From positions 18,279,476 to 18,343,475 of the forward strand of contig JABAKD010000025.1 in assembly GCA_012845835.1 (NCBI GenBank): 64,000 nucleotides of DNA, read 5' to 3'. The stretch is from Undaria pinnatifida (taxonomy: Eukaryota; Sar; Phaeophyceae; Laminariales; Alariaceae). The notes under the pieces are model-generated. The model had not been told where the DNA came from and did not search any database. It worked only from the letters and a program-made list of their open reading frames with translations. Positions 37,801 through 48,400 of this stretch are shown in pieces (position 1 is the stretch's first letter; each line of letters opens with the position of its first letter). A program made the translations under genes and the position numbers.

Positions 37801-40800
37801 CGTCGACGGGTAGAAAGAACGGTTTAATGAGAAGATTGCACATATACGTGGCGCGAGAGTATCCTCTCAATCGAGGGCAAAAGTAGAATACGTGTACTTG
37901 CGTCTAAAGTATCCCAAGGGCGTACGCCAGACGGTCGATCAGCCAGCCCACTGCACAGTCAGCGCTCCCGATAAGATACCTGTTCGTCCTTGCCGATGTC
38001 GAGCTGCTGCCAAAGGTCCAATATCTCATCGCCCATTCGCTCCAGCTTTTCCCGACGAGCATTCTGTAGACGAGGCAAGGCATTGGAAGGCGCAGTTTTC
38101 AGCCAAGGACACCAGGATGGGAGGGATCATCTGGAGGCATCTGTGAGAACCTCGTTTGTAGTACGCGTTACATTGTGATCATTTTAAGTCGTACTTCGTT
38201 AGGAGTTTCGACCGCCGTCACGTCAAACAACTTCGGGGTTCTGAGTCCTGTTCGTTTCATGTTCGTTTCCCGCGAGCTTACCCTCTGGGCGGTCAGCTCT
38301 TCGTGCCTCGCAGATAACTCATCAAGTGCAGCCCTGTCGATGCCCACCGATGATGCCGTACGCTGCGCGAAGCGAAGAGCAGCGCATAGAGACTTGAGTG
38401 CAGCATTCAACGTGGGTAGTAAAACATGCTCAACTCTCCTGCCACTGCGAAAATGTACCTACGCTGCGTTTCAAGTAGTTTGTCCTCAAAAACGTGGCTG
38501 GATTTGTGAACGGGTTAAAAAGGTGTGCAAGGCTGCTTGTGTGAGAAACGTCAGAAACAGCAGGAGCAGTAGCACCAGTATGTAAGTTGAAAACGAGCCT
38601 CACAGCCTCACCGTTGGCGGTTCGCGATAATATTATGCGCACCTCTGTCGATTGCAGCACAGGTGTTCCGTTTGACGACGGGATCGCCAAAGAGCCTAGG
38701 ATACGGTTGTCAAGCGCACTAGAAGGGGAAATCTTGAGCTCCTCCATGAGGTCCTGTACGGCGCTCACGAGTGTTGCAACGGTCTGCATGCGGTCCTCCT
38801 GAACAACGTGGTCAGCGGTCGACGGGGCAAGCAGTCAAGCAACGTGAATATTATATCCCTTTTGGGGCTTGAGGGGGAAGAAAAGTCGAAATGGTGGTGA
38901 GAAGTATGACATTACATAATCGGCCACACCAAGCCACATTTATCGCTTGGGTAGGGGAGGTGTCCGCGCTGCAATACAAGGAGGGCTCGTGCAGCATGGT
39001 GGTGCTCGCACAGCTGCGCAGTGCTATTTGTTAGACGCTTGATAAGACCGCACTCGTCTAGTTTTTGGACGGTGTACAAATAGACCCCAAAAGATATAAT
39101 GCTGCAAGTTGTATTTGAACAGCAATTTGATGGCCTGAAGGCGAAACGCCAACGTGCTAACCGCTTTGGGGCTTGAGAGGGAAACACGCGCAAAAAGGGT
39201 GACGGTACGGCGCCGGCCAAAACGAAGCAGCCCGAGCTGACGGGGTGGGGTGTGTGTCTGAAAAAACAAAGTAAGTTGTACCACACGTCCGCAGCGTGGT
39301 GATACGCGCCGCAGCTCGCTCCTATGAGAGGCGCTTGATCAGACCGCACTCGTCGTTGTTTTTGTTGTTGTACATAAAGGTCCCAAATTGGAGAACGCTG
39401 CATGTTGGACGGTGAGTTGAAGCGAAAGGTCTACGGGTGGTACTTTCTTTGAAATCCAATACATATACCGAAGTGTTTCCAACGCACACTGTCGGGGGGG
39501 CTTCCAACGCACACTGTCGGCACCCTTCGAACGCACACTGACGACGGCCCGGGGGGGGGGGGGTCGCCCCCCCCCGACACTGCTATTTGCATCCTAGCGC
39601 TGTTCGGCTGCCGTGCCAACCTAACACTGGTGGGGCATTTTCCAACGCGCATTGACGACGGCTGGGGGGGGGGCGAACTACCACTGCTGCTGTTGAGGGG
39701 TTGTAGGTCTCCTTCGCTCGATTGCACCCCACAGAACTCTGCCTGCCTTCCTTCCTTCGTATTGCAACACTGCTGTACGCAGCTTTGAGGTTGCGCTCGT
39801 GCACCCAACACTCCTCCTCCGTGTCTCTGTGCGTTTGCTACAGTGCGTCCGCTGCGCACACGTGCTTCCGACACATCATGCTTTTGGCTGCTGTTGCGAG
39901 CTGCACTGCTCCCCCTACTGCAGTCTCTGCTGCCGCAGCACTCAACTAAAGCAGTCTACTTATCGCTTTAGACACTGTCCTCTCACTTCTTTGTGACCTG
40001 CGATTCGCCTCCTACTGTCTCTGCTGCCGCAGCACTTAAGTACAGCAGTCTACTTAGCGCTTCAAACACTGTCCTCTCACTCCTTTGTCACACTGCGCAC
40101 ACCACATTCTCCTGCGGCTGCTGCCTCTCTGCTGTCTTATGGTCTTCGCCTATGTTGTACCAAGAAATGTCGCACTTCTCGTGACCTGGGCTGCGGAAAG
40201 AAATCCCCTCAAATCCCCTCCTGAAAAACACCGCCTTCTCCAATAAATCCCAAATTTCAAACTGCCACAAAACATTGACTTTGATCCTCTCGCCCTCAGC
40301 ACAAACCCCCACAAACACCGCGTACAACACATCCACTACTCTGTCCCCCGTGGGAGACACCTCCCTCCTCGTAGCGCACACCACATTCTCCTGCGGCTGC
40401 TGCCTCGCTGCTGTCGCTGCTCCTCTCTTGCGACTGCTGTGGGTGTCTGCTGTGAGCCTGCGTATGTTTCCTCGTGCTAGGCTTCTGATGGTCTTCGCCT
40501 ATGTTTAACCACGAAATATCGCACTTCTTCGTGACCCGGGCTGCGGAAGGAATCTCCTCCTGAAAAACACCGCCTTCTCCAAGAAACCCCAAAATTCAAA
40601 CTGCCACAAAACACTGACGTTCATCCTCTCGCCCTCAGCACAACCCCCCACTCATACCGCGCACACCATACACCTACTACTTTTGTCCCCCGTAGAAGAC
40701 ACCCCCCTCCTCGTAGCGTCTTGCTCGCAGTTTGCGCGTCCGCTGCGTCGCTGCTGTCGCTGCTCCTCTCTTGCGACTGCTGTGGGTGTCTGCTACTGCT

Positions 40801-43250
40801 GCGGGTGTCTGCTATGAGCCTTCGTATGTTTGGTCGTGCTAGACTTCTGCTTGTCTTCGGCTGCGTACCCTCCATAGTGCCGGTTAAATCACTTGGCACG
40901 CTCTGTACAAGTAGTCACTAAATTGTTCAGGAACGCTCTATATGAGGAGCAAGTAAACCTGTATACAAGGGTGCGTCCGGAGTGCGTGTGCCGAGGATGA
41001 CGTTGCACCTACGTAGGTAGAAGAGCATTTCATTTTCTCTTGTTCAGAATTCTACTTTCCAGCTTCTGGACAAGCCGTGGTCACAGGTGTCGTTCCTTCT
41101 CCCCCCCGATTCTTGCCTTCAATTTTTAGCGCGCATAGGGTTCAGCAATCCCACTGCTCGTCGATTTTCAATCGAGTGTTGCTAACTCACGCTCTTGCGC
41201 TTTCCGCAAGTCAATTTGTGCACAAGAAACAATCCCTACGAATGATACGAGCATGCGCTCGGGGGGACTCAAACTCACAAAACTGACCTATACCAGGCTC
41301 GAGGATAACCTGATACGCCACCGGAGCGACCGGTACTTGAACTCACCGTGGCCTTGTTGAGTTCGTCCTTAAAGTCCTTGAATGCTTGAAGCCTCTCATC
41401 CGTCAGGGAAGATTCCAGATCTCTCCACTCATCCAAGCTGGCGTCAGAATCATCTCCCAGCACCATGCTCATGTGCACCACCTCCTCCGACAGCCTTTCG
41501 AACTTCTCTCGCTGGGCTGTGCACCTCTGTGGCGGCAACGAAAATCAGTCGCGCCATAGAAATACGTCAATTAGTGGGGCGCTACTTCAACACAGCAGAT
41601 GCGCGACTGCGCATTGCAGCGAATCTACGGTCGATCACATATTATGTCAGCTGTCGTTTACAGTAGTAGCGGTCCCTTTATAGCGCCCGTTGACTAGTAC
41701 CGGTTGCCCGCTATAATGCCAGTGAAATCGCTTTTGGAACATACTTCATGTGGGAGCAACCAGTAGTGGCAGTATGCGGAGTAGTACCGGTTGCCGCTTT
41801 AGTGCCGGTATTTCCCTCTATAATGAACATACCGGCGCTATAGAGGGACCACTACTGCTTACCAGGTACCGGTATTCTTCTCTTAGTCGCATAATACAGA
41901 CGTGATTATCATCACGACGACTTCACTCTAGGCCGAAAACGTTGCTGTCCACAGTCTACTGTGGACAAAACCCGCGATACCCCCCGAGTCGTTCGGCTCA
42001 TCTCACATTCCAAACTATTAATACAAACTACAAGTATTTCCTGTACGTACCAAGGGTGCACTCGTAGTGTACCGGTATAGACGTACGGAGATGCAGAATG
42101 CAGCTACAAAGCACAGAGCACAGCAGTACATATGTGGTGCATGAATCTTGAGTAGACAGCTACAGCAGTGGACAATACGTTCGCCTATCTGCTGCCTTGC
42201 TGTCTAACTCCCGCCCGTCTCTCAGGAGTCAGGAAGCGAGGGTAAAGAATAACGTCACCTTCTTGATTGCATCTGCTTCCATCTCGAAGTACGCGAGCTG
42301 ATCCGTTAGGCTCATCTCGTCTGACGAAGAATCCTGACAAAACCAGTCCAAAAGTAAAAGGGACAGAACAGGAGAGGGTGGCTCAGATGCAGCAACGATG
42401 CCACCAGAGCACGGCATCCCAGTGGTGGCTTGCAGGCATAATAGATGGACAAAAGCAAACAACTACTGTAATACATCAAAGCAAAGGCATCAAATCGACT
42501 CCCAGCACCGAAGATGTCAGGACTCAGAAGGCATCCAAAGATGTCAAGCAAGGGAAAACGTGCACCCGTCAACCGGACTGTGTAGGGCCGAACGTTCCAC
42601 ACTAAAACCTTGTAGTTTGGCGTCCGTCAAGGTAAACCAAGGCAATTTCTGCTGTCCGTCACAGGGTCAAAGTGCCGTCTCCTGTCTTCTGACATAGTTG
42701 CCCAGCACGACTATGATATAATCAAACCGTATCATGCTAAATGTCACCTCTGCGTGATCCATGCCGAGAATCCCTTGCGACTTCTTGATCCTTTCCTTGG
42801 CGTCGGCGATGGATTCAACGAATTGGTTCTTCACCCCCTCCTCTTGCTTTTCCTGCCATTTCACGAAACCAAGTTACCAGCGGCTGTTCAGTCGACAGCA
42901 GCGCACCACAGCACGAAGTCCACTCCAAACATTCCCTGGACTAACACAGGCTATGTCTAATTATAGGTCGACGCTACTGTAGGCCACAAAGGTGGTGTCG
43001 GTATGTAGTCGTGCTTGGTGGATAGCTCCACGAGTCACGTACGAGTACGCGTTAGAGAGCGAGCATGTGTTTTCACCTTGTTTTCGCACAAAGTCTGGAA
43101 TCCGTCGATCAGGCCCTTCATCTGCCTGCGCTTTTCCTCAGGGCTGTACCCGACCTCGTCCCAGAGAACTTCCAGGCGAGCTGTGGTGTGCTTCGCGAGC
43201 TCCACAATCCGGCCATCAGCTGGCGGATCATCCTCATACGCCGCCGACAT
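31892..43250 (-). CDS. MAP65/Ase1/PRC1 family microtubule-bundling protein
   Basis: Antiparallel microtubule crosslinker of the spindle midzone, phragmoplast or cortical arrays. Thirteen exons on the minus strand, listed 5' to 3': 43250-43077, 42852-42748, 42333-42259, 41526-41347, 38798-38643, 38362-38282, 38063-37980, 36401-36266, 35272-35115, 34449-34331, 33460-33332, 32489-32405 and 32185-31892. All are GT-AG and phases fit throughout, giving about 591 residues, a normal family length. Hallmarks in order: LEVLWDEVGYSPEEKR (N-terminal dimerisation helix), LDLWQQLDIGKDEQ, MSLQTLEAGETELDRLRKLK, GLWDEIGYCEAERL, then the microtubule-binding spectrin region with RRIELETSTKDPSRLRPRG, NRLPQLTSSL, FLYKGVRYMDTL and a lysine-rich stretch. 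The last exon may instead splice at 32090 after TPRSTRKA. Start Met at 43250 is the first in frame; an upstream exon is possible. Introns carry copia and LINE debris and several tandem repeats. Confidence 0.9.
32533..32870. repeat. Tandem duplication, about 178-bp unit, in MAP65 intron 11
   Basis: Units share TTGATGGTCG / TTGAATGGTCG, ACGGTTGC and CCAACGAACGAAGCGAGG / TCAACGAACGAAACGAGG. Confidence 0.75.
32935..33090. repeat. About 45-50 bp tandem repeat in MAP65 intron 11
   Basis: Three to four units of GTGTACCTCCTCGAA-TGGT followed by CAAACCG-CCC. The array lies in the intron 33331-32490. Confidence 0.7.
34452..34830. repeat. Tandem repeat beginning at a MAP65 splice acceptor
   Basis: Units start near 34452, 34591 and 34770 with GTGGGG(G)CAA(A)CCAACA. 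The first begins two bases outside exon 10. Between them, 34650-34745 is a short array of AACGCAAACATAA units. Confidence 0.65.
34970..35120. repeat. 100-bp duplication including a MAP65 exon 9 donor copy
   Basis: CCTCGAG occurs at 35114-35120 (exon 9 end) and at 35014-35020. Flanks GAATACCGCTACAG / GAATACCACTACAG and AACGCCTC are shared. The downstream copy keeps a GT right after CTCGAG on the minus strand, a decoy donor. Confidence 0.6.
35620..35990 (-). mobile_element. LINE-related fragment in MAP65 intron 8
   Basis: DNA similar to 51745-51930, including the shared CGAGACGGAGCACCG and CTTATCC segments. It sits in the intron between 35273 and 36265. No intact frame remains. Confidence 0.45.
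37343..37432. repeat. 46-bp perfect tandem duplication
   Basis: CATGCGGCCATGTCGACACC with CTCGGCTCGAAGGTGTCCCC occurs twice, at 37343 and 37389, in MAP65 intron 7. Confidence 0.9.
38850..39410 (-). mobile_element. Two diverged copies of the copia-like 3' end inside MAP65 intron 4
   Basis: The minus strand at about 38850-39060 matches the plus-strand block at 30320-30490 (shared QLCEHHHA / QLCEYHRA and HLPYPS peptides). A second, more diverged copy follows at 39160-39410. Each carries the segment GACGAGTGCGGTCTTATCA or a close variant and a CCCTCAAGCCCCAAA purine/pyrimidine tract. Both lie within the 2548-bp intron between MAP65 exons 4 and 5. Confidence 0.5.
39420..40900. repeat. Repeats in MAP65 intron 4
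   Basis: 39475-39680 has AACGCACACTGTCGG / AACGCGCATTGACG units mixed with C and G runs. 39985-40870 has a 350-bp tandem duplication sharing CCACATTCTCCTGCGGCTGC, ATGTCGCACTTCT-GTGACC and AAAACACCGCCTTCTCCAA. Short frames here are repeat frames. Confidence 0.75.
41035..41155 (+). repeat. Dispersed fragment with copies at 51232-51345 and (inverted) 61250-61400
   Basis: The segment CTACTTTCCAGCTTCTGGAC followed by CAAGCCGTGGTCACAG and GCGCATAGGGTTCAGCAATC recurs at 51232-51345. A protein-level relative (FLSQRGFSIPTGP versus LSRIGFSNP) occurs on the minus strand in the first MSH2 intron. It is probably retroelement-derived and lies in a MAP65 intron. Confidence 0.5.
41690..41880. repeat. Dispersed CCGGTTGCC repeat with inverted ends
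   Basis: It resembles 1500-1600 and 2040-2155: GCAACCAGTAGTGGCAGT, GCGGAGTAGTACCGGTTGCC and GGCGCTATAGAGGGACCA. It lies in MAP65 intron 3. Confidence 0.65.
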
Positions 43251-43974
43251 GTCTCCCAGACAACTCTTCCAGCCAAGTCCTCCAGCTGTTCACGAAAGCA
43301 AGAGGCCGTTAGCTCGGACAGGCGTGTTGGAACTGCGCGATAGAACGAGAATCGATGCGGGAACAGCCAGTTGTCGAGGTGACGGCAGGCCGAAAGCTAG
43401 GCAGCTGCACCCCCACCTCGATGCCACACTGTACACCACTTGCTTGCTGTGGTGGCCGAGTTCGTGTAGCTTGGTAGCGCTGCTGATACTCGTTTTTGTT
43501 GTGAAAATAAATCTCCAACGTTCCTTATCGGAGAGTTCCGTCTTCTTGGAAGGCTTTTTTCCCCCGTGGAAACATCTCGATAATATCGAAATAAACGGCG
43601 AAATAAATATCTAAAACTTAAAATCAAACATTTATTTACCAGCCCAGCCATCTACTGATCCGCATACGACACAGTTGGGCATGCCATGTATGTGCGCACG
43701 TACGTGTCGTCTTCACAAAGTTGAAGTGCGGAGTGTAACAGTTAGATGTCAGGGGGCTCCGGAGGATGCGCGGTCGCGATCCGTCTTTGCGCCACTGTTG
43801 ATGCAAGAACAGAAAATCCCCGTTTTCAGTTGCTACTCAAACCACTGCAAAAAGGATCCCTCTCTAATTCCAAGTAGTTTGGCGCTCATGACGAGGTGCA
43901 ACTCTACGATATTACCACCTAGTGGTTTGAGTACTGTTTTCAATCACTGCTGTTGTTGTACGAACGTATATATT
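43251..43974. other. MAP65 5' flank, nothing else recognised
   Basis: Short frames only. The minus-strand promoter and any 5' untranslated exon of MAP65 should lie here; no clear TATA box was identified. Confidence 0.4.
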
Positions 43975-44070
43975 ATAAAAATACTCCAAGGACGTCAGCC
44001 GTGAGTTCGACGAATTTCGGGGCAATACTCATCTTTGCAAGCTGCGTTGTTGGTACTTATATATTGTATA
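43975..44070 (-). mobile_element. LINE-derived short fragment
   Basis: About 80 bp nearly identical to 4560-4640 and related to 52095-52170. The minus strand reads as KFVELTADVL. It is a fossil piece between MAP65 and UBC12. Confidence 0.45.
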
Positions 44071-44089
44071 TAATAAGGGAAATGTACGT

Positions 44090-44395
44090 GTACCCTCTAC
44101 GAGCTACGTACACAAAAGCCCGGTTTGCATCCAAATCTTACGAACGTACACGGGGATAAGAGATGACGCAGAAACTCAATCCCCGGGAATGTTGCGGACC
44201 CCCGGGGATTTGCCTTGAGTGTGCCCAAGGCCAAAAAGTTTAATAGGCTGGCCACGCGCGACACACTGCACGGATCGCGCCCAAACCTCCGGCATCGTGA
44301 CCTCGACGGTCGAATTGTGCCCATCCCATCCGACGTTTCGGAAAAAAGGTGCGAGCACGAAGAGATATGCCCAAAGAAAAAAAAGGACAATTATA
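44090..44395. repeat. Inverted copy of the 2400-2780 repeat
   Basis: Reverse-complement relative of the 2.4-kb repeat without the 27-bp minisatellite. It is followed by ATACCGGTACCTGGTACTGG at 44421. Confidence 0.75.
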
Positions 44396-45483
44396 CGTAG
44401 TCTATACATATAGTATAGTGTATACCGGTACCTGGTACTGGCACACCGGTAGACTGTTCAAATTGGCGGGAGGCTAAAGGGTGGTAGTGTTGCCAGTACG
44501 TACTCGTACGCTCAAAAGTGTCCATCACTAAATCCAAGTCGTCTGTCCCCAAAAACGTCGAGGCAGGCTTGATCACTAGTTCTGGGGAGAGGTTGATAAA
44601 TTGCCAGACTCAATTGTCTTGGTACGCCCCATTCCTCGATCAAAATATTGCAAAGTAAGTGTCCTATTGATATTTGGAATCGCAGACTAGACTCCTGCCA
44701 GCAATCAACGGGCAATAACGACGTGTTGTCCCAAAGTGTTTTTTCTGATCCCATTCTCAAGTCACATAACTCTCCAACAGGTTATATTTGTATGATGGAG
44801 AAATCAACGGCGCAATCCGGTTCAGGCTTGCAGACTGGGGCTTCATTGTGCAAATAGATACCGTGTCGGGCACATCCACAAGATCGGCGTCTTGGTCCCG
44901 AAGACGCCAAAGTCTTCCATGCACCCTATGGTACCCTATGAACCAGCTGGTATGTGCGTGGCGAAACGAGCGGGTCCGCACGACGTGCTATAACGGTGAA
45001 AATAAGTAATAGCCCGTATGACTCGCGTACGGCAAAATACTCGTGATGGAGAAAGACGCGTGGAGCGAACAGCAGCGGTTTCACTACAATATGGAGCACG
45101 CGGTTGTTTGAGCTTCGTATATACGGCGCTGAGCCAAGGCCTAGCATAGCAAAGGGCTGTCGCTCTCAGAGCGTAGCAGGTGCAATCAACGCAGTCGGTT
45201 CAACCGTGCGTTCGTATTCCCTGTGGTCTGGTTGAAGACGCCATAAACGCGCCTGACCGCTCCCTGCATGTCCATCCATGCCAATCTTGCTGGTCTTCCC
45301 CCAGGAATCACTGGGCCAACCGGTTGGCGTCGAGCAAAGGTATGTTTCGAGCAAAGAGTATAAATCAAACTTAACTCGGGTCGTCATCCTCCTCGAACGA
45401 CCCTATGAGTCAGACATCCCGCGTCTATCAATTGACATCGCGCGTTCATCAAATGTACGAAGAAAAGGCCACAAAGCGTTTTT
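44396..45483. other. UBC12 3' flank, no gene recognised
   Basis: Short unrecognised frames on both strands; the 3' untranslated region of UBC12 should end here. Confidence 0.4.
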
Positions 45484-48400
45484 TCAAATCAGTCGCTGGA
45501 AGACCTCCCCTTGCAGCATGCAACCCGCGAGCGTCCTCTTGACTGTTCGCTCGAACTGGCTGATGTTTTCGCGGTAAAGCTCTGCAGCCTCGTGGTTGAG
45601 GGGGTCTTCGGGGTTTGGTTCGTAGAACAGGTAGATAAGCCCGTAGATGACCGCATTGATATCCAACACCTGTACCAACGGAAGGTGGTCATCGATCAAA
45701 CATCCGAGCCGTTTGGGGGCTTCAACGGGAAAAAACGTCGAAATAAGTTGACTATTACACAGTATCGACCACACGAAGCAAAGCGGGCAGCTGACGAGTG
45801 GGAGGTAGTTTTACATTCCAAAGTACAACCCGAGGAGTTGTACGACACGCGCGAAGCACGGTATTACTAGTTCTGCCGCACACTCACAACACGGTTGAAA
45901 AGGCCGCAGATATCGAATGCTTTGACCGCTGGTTTTGGGTCCCAAAAGCGTCAGAAAACAACGCAACCACGCACGATGAGGTAAAATCCGCCAATATCGC
46001 GCTTGAAAAGTGCCCCCGTGGCCAAGCGAACGGAACATTACTAGCTGAAAAAACGCACAGGTCACCCATTACACTCGCGAAAGCATCAAGCTGTTAATAC
46101 AGTAGTAACGCATGTGAACACCACGAAAACAAACTTGCATTAGCTTGAGGTCGGCTTGAGCGGCTCCCTGTCTGTCAGGCACGGCCATGACCTCACTCAC
46201 CGGTTTCCAGTCTTCGCGCAAGATGTTGAGACATACGTTTCCCTGCAGGTTGATGTTCGGATGGTAAATTTTTGTTGTGCACAGCACCTGCATCGCGGGC
46301 AAGATATCAAAGGTGGACATCCGTCACCGACCATGAGTTACCATACCACATGCCCCACATATTATACGACGTGTCAATAGAGCTCAACCTGCGTACTGGA
46401 GCAAGTTCGTCCAGGACATGATTGACATCTTATCTCATGGCTTGTAAGCGAAAGGCATCCAACAACCCTTTCGAGACCCAGGGGACGCAACCTAAAAGCG
46501 AAAGTGCGGTCTTCTCAATCGTCTAGGAAGGACGTGCAATACTATGAGTAACACCACGTTTCGCGCATGTGGTGCATCTCATTACGTTGCCTTACGTTGC
46601 ACTTCGGACACATGCGGTACCGTCATCAACCCGGTCTTCTTCGTTTTTATGTGTCAGATGCTATATACGAGTACAACCATCAACTTTTCTCGCTATGTTT
46701 TCCCTCTTAAGTCCCAAAGGGGTTAACCCCTTTGCAACTGGAAACCCGTTTTTGGGGACAAAATTACTTGGATTTAGTATAGGGAGGGGTTCGGGGGCTC
46801 TAAAGGGGTTATAGCGCCCTGTCAAATTAAGCACACGCTGCTGCGTAATACCGTACCAAGTCATCGTTTGAGGTGTGGCCATTTATGCTTTACCTTGGGT
46901 GGGTCGTGGGGGTAGAGCGCAGGAATGGTGAACGTGAAGTGGTAGGAAGCTCCCTTCCAGAACCCGCTGTCGGGCTTTACCTAGAAGTAGCAACAAAGAA
47001 CACGAGAAATACGTCGTGCGAGCAAAACGGCGGAGCAAATGCGTCGCAAGAGACGGGGTCGACACTTCAGGGTTATAATACTCATGACATACGAATTGCA
47101 GTCGTAATCCAATGTCCGATTAACATATTGGGAGACATGTGTAGCGATAAAACAAGTGAGAAGTGCGGTCGTACAAGTTACATGATGTGAGCGCGTGCAG
47201 CACACTCCTTTATTCACGGCATAAAATCATAACCTCTCAACCAAGCAGCCCGCGTTTCTTCGTGTCACCTATCCTCTAATCGTCAGTTTTACTCGTCATT
47301 TTTCCCCTCCGATATCCCAAAAGGGTCAATACGGTTATTGGCACCTGACAAGGGGGCCGATAGGGACCCTAGGTCGGATTCATTGGCCGTATAAGCATAA
47401 CGTACTTAGGCTGGCCCTTTCATGCACCAATACGGAAATTTAGGGACCGTTTGGATGTCCGTATTTACACCCTAACAGTCCTTGCATTTCCGTTCAAGGC
47501 AGTTGCTACTTTAGAGCGCGGAAGACATAACGATGTAGGTGGCCCGACATGGTTCGGGCGACGACGTGCCAGCCCCGCGAGGAAATAATACACGGGATTC
47601 GGCAAATGGCGAAGCACTGAGTATGTTTCGGCGGCTGTTCATAATCAACAGTAGAAAGACGTGCGTTGTGTCGGTGATATTTTGCCAAAAGCGGGAGGCC
47701 ACCGCGTATTTTTTGTCCGCTGATCGCAATCAATTGCCCAAAGATACATGTTGGGTGAGTGACATGACGAGATGGCCGAAAATCCTGCAATGACCCGGAA
47801 TGCCTAAGGGTGAACGCTTACTTGACGAGCGGCGAGCGTGGGCGCGTGAGAGACCTGGTGCTCAAGTTTTGCCCGCCCATCTACGTCCAGAGCCGTGGGT
47901 AAAGGGACCGTCCTTAATCGGGAAAAATACTCTAGGTCGTGCGTCGTACCTTGACCTTGAAGGACGTCAGGTTGTTGGGGTTGGGGAAAGTGATCTCTGC
48001 TACGCTTCCGCCATCCAAGTCCGCAATATCTGCAAGAGGAGCGCGACGCCAAGATGGGAAAACATAGGGAATGCCTGGTGACTACAACTAGCTGTCGAGG
48101 TTTAGCCATGCTACCTAAATCCGTGCTTACTGGGGTTTAACCCTCCCCACTATGATACTAAGATGCGGTGACGTTTTTGTTGCCGGCGATTCGAAAATAA
48201 ACCCTCAGTTAGCTAGTTGACTATGCATCGACGGCTGGTGTTACACCTTGTTCATGACAAATCCATGCAAATACTAGAGCGCGCACGGCGTCGTAGACTA
48301 CGATTGGGTGGGAAAAGTGGAGTGAATGAGCGACGAACGCAAGACTCAACTGCTGACGAAAAAACTAACGGCCTCTACTCACGGGACACGTGGACACCAC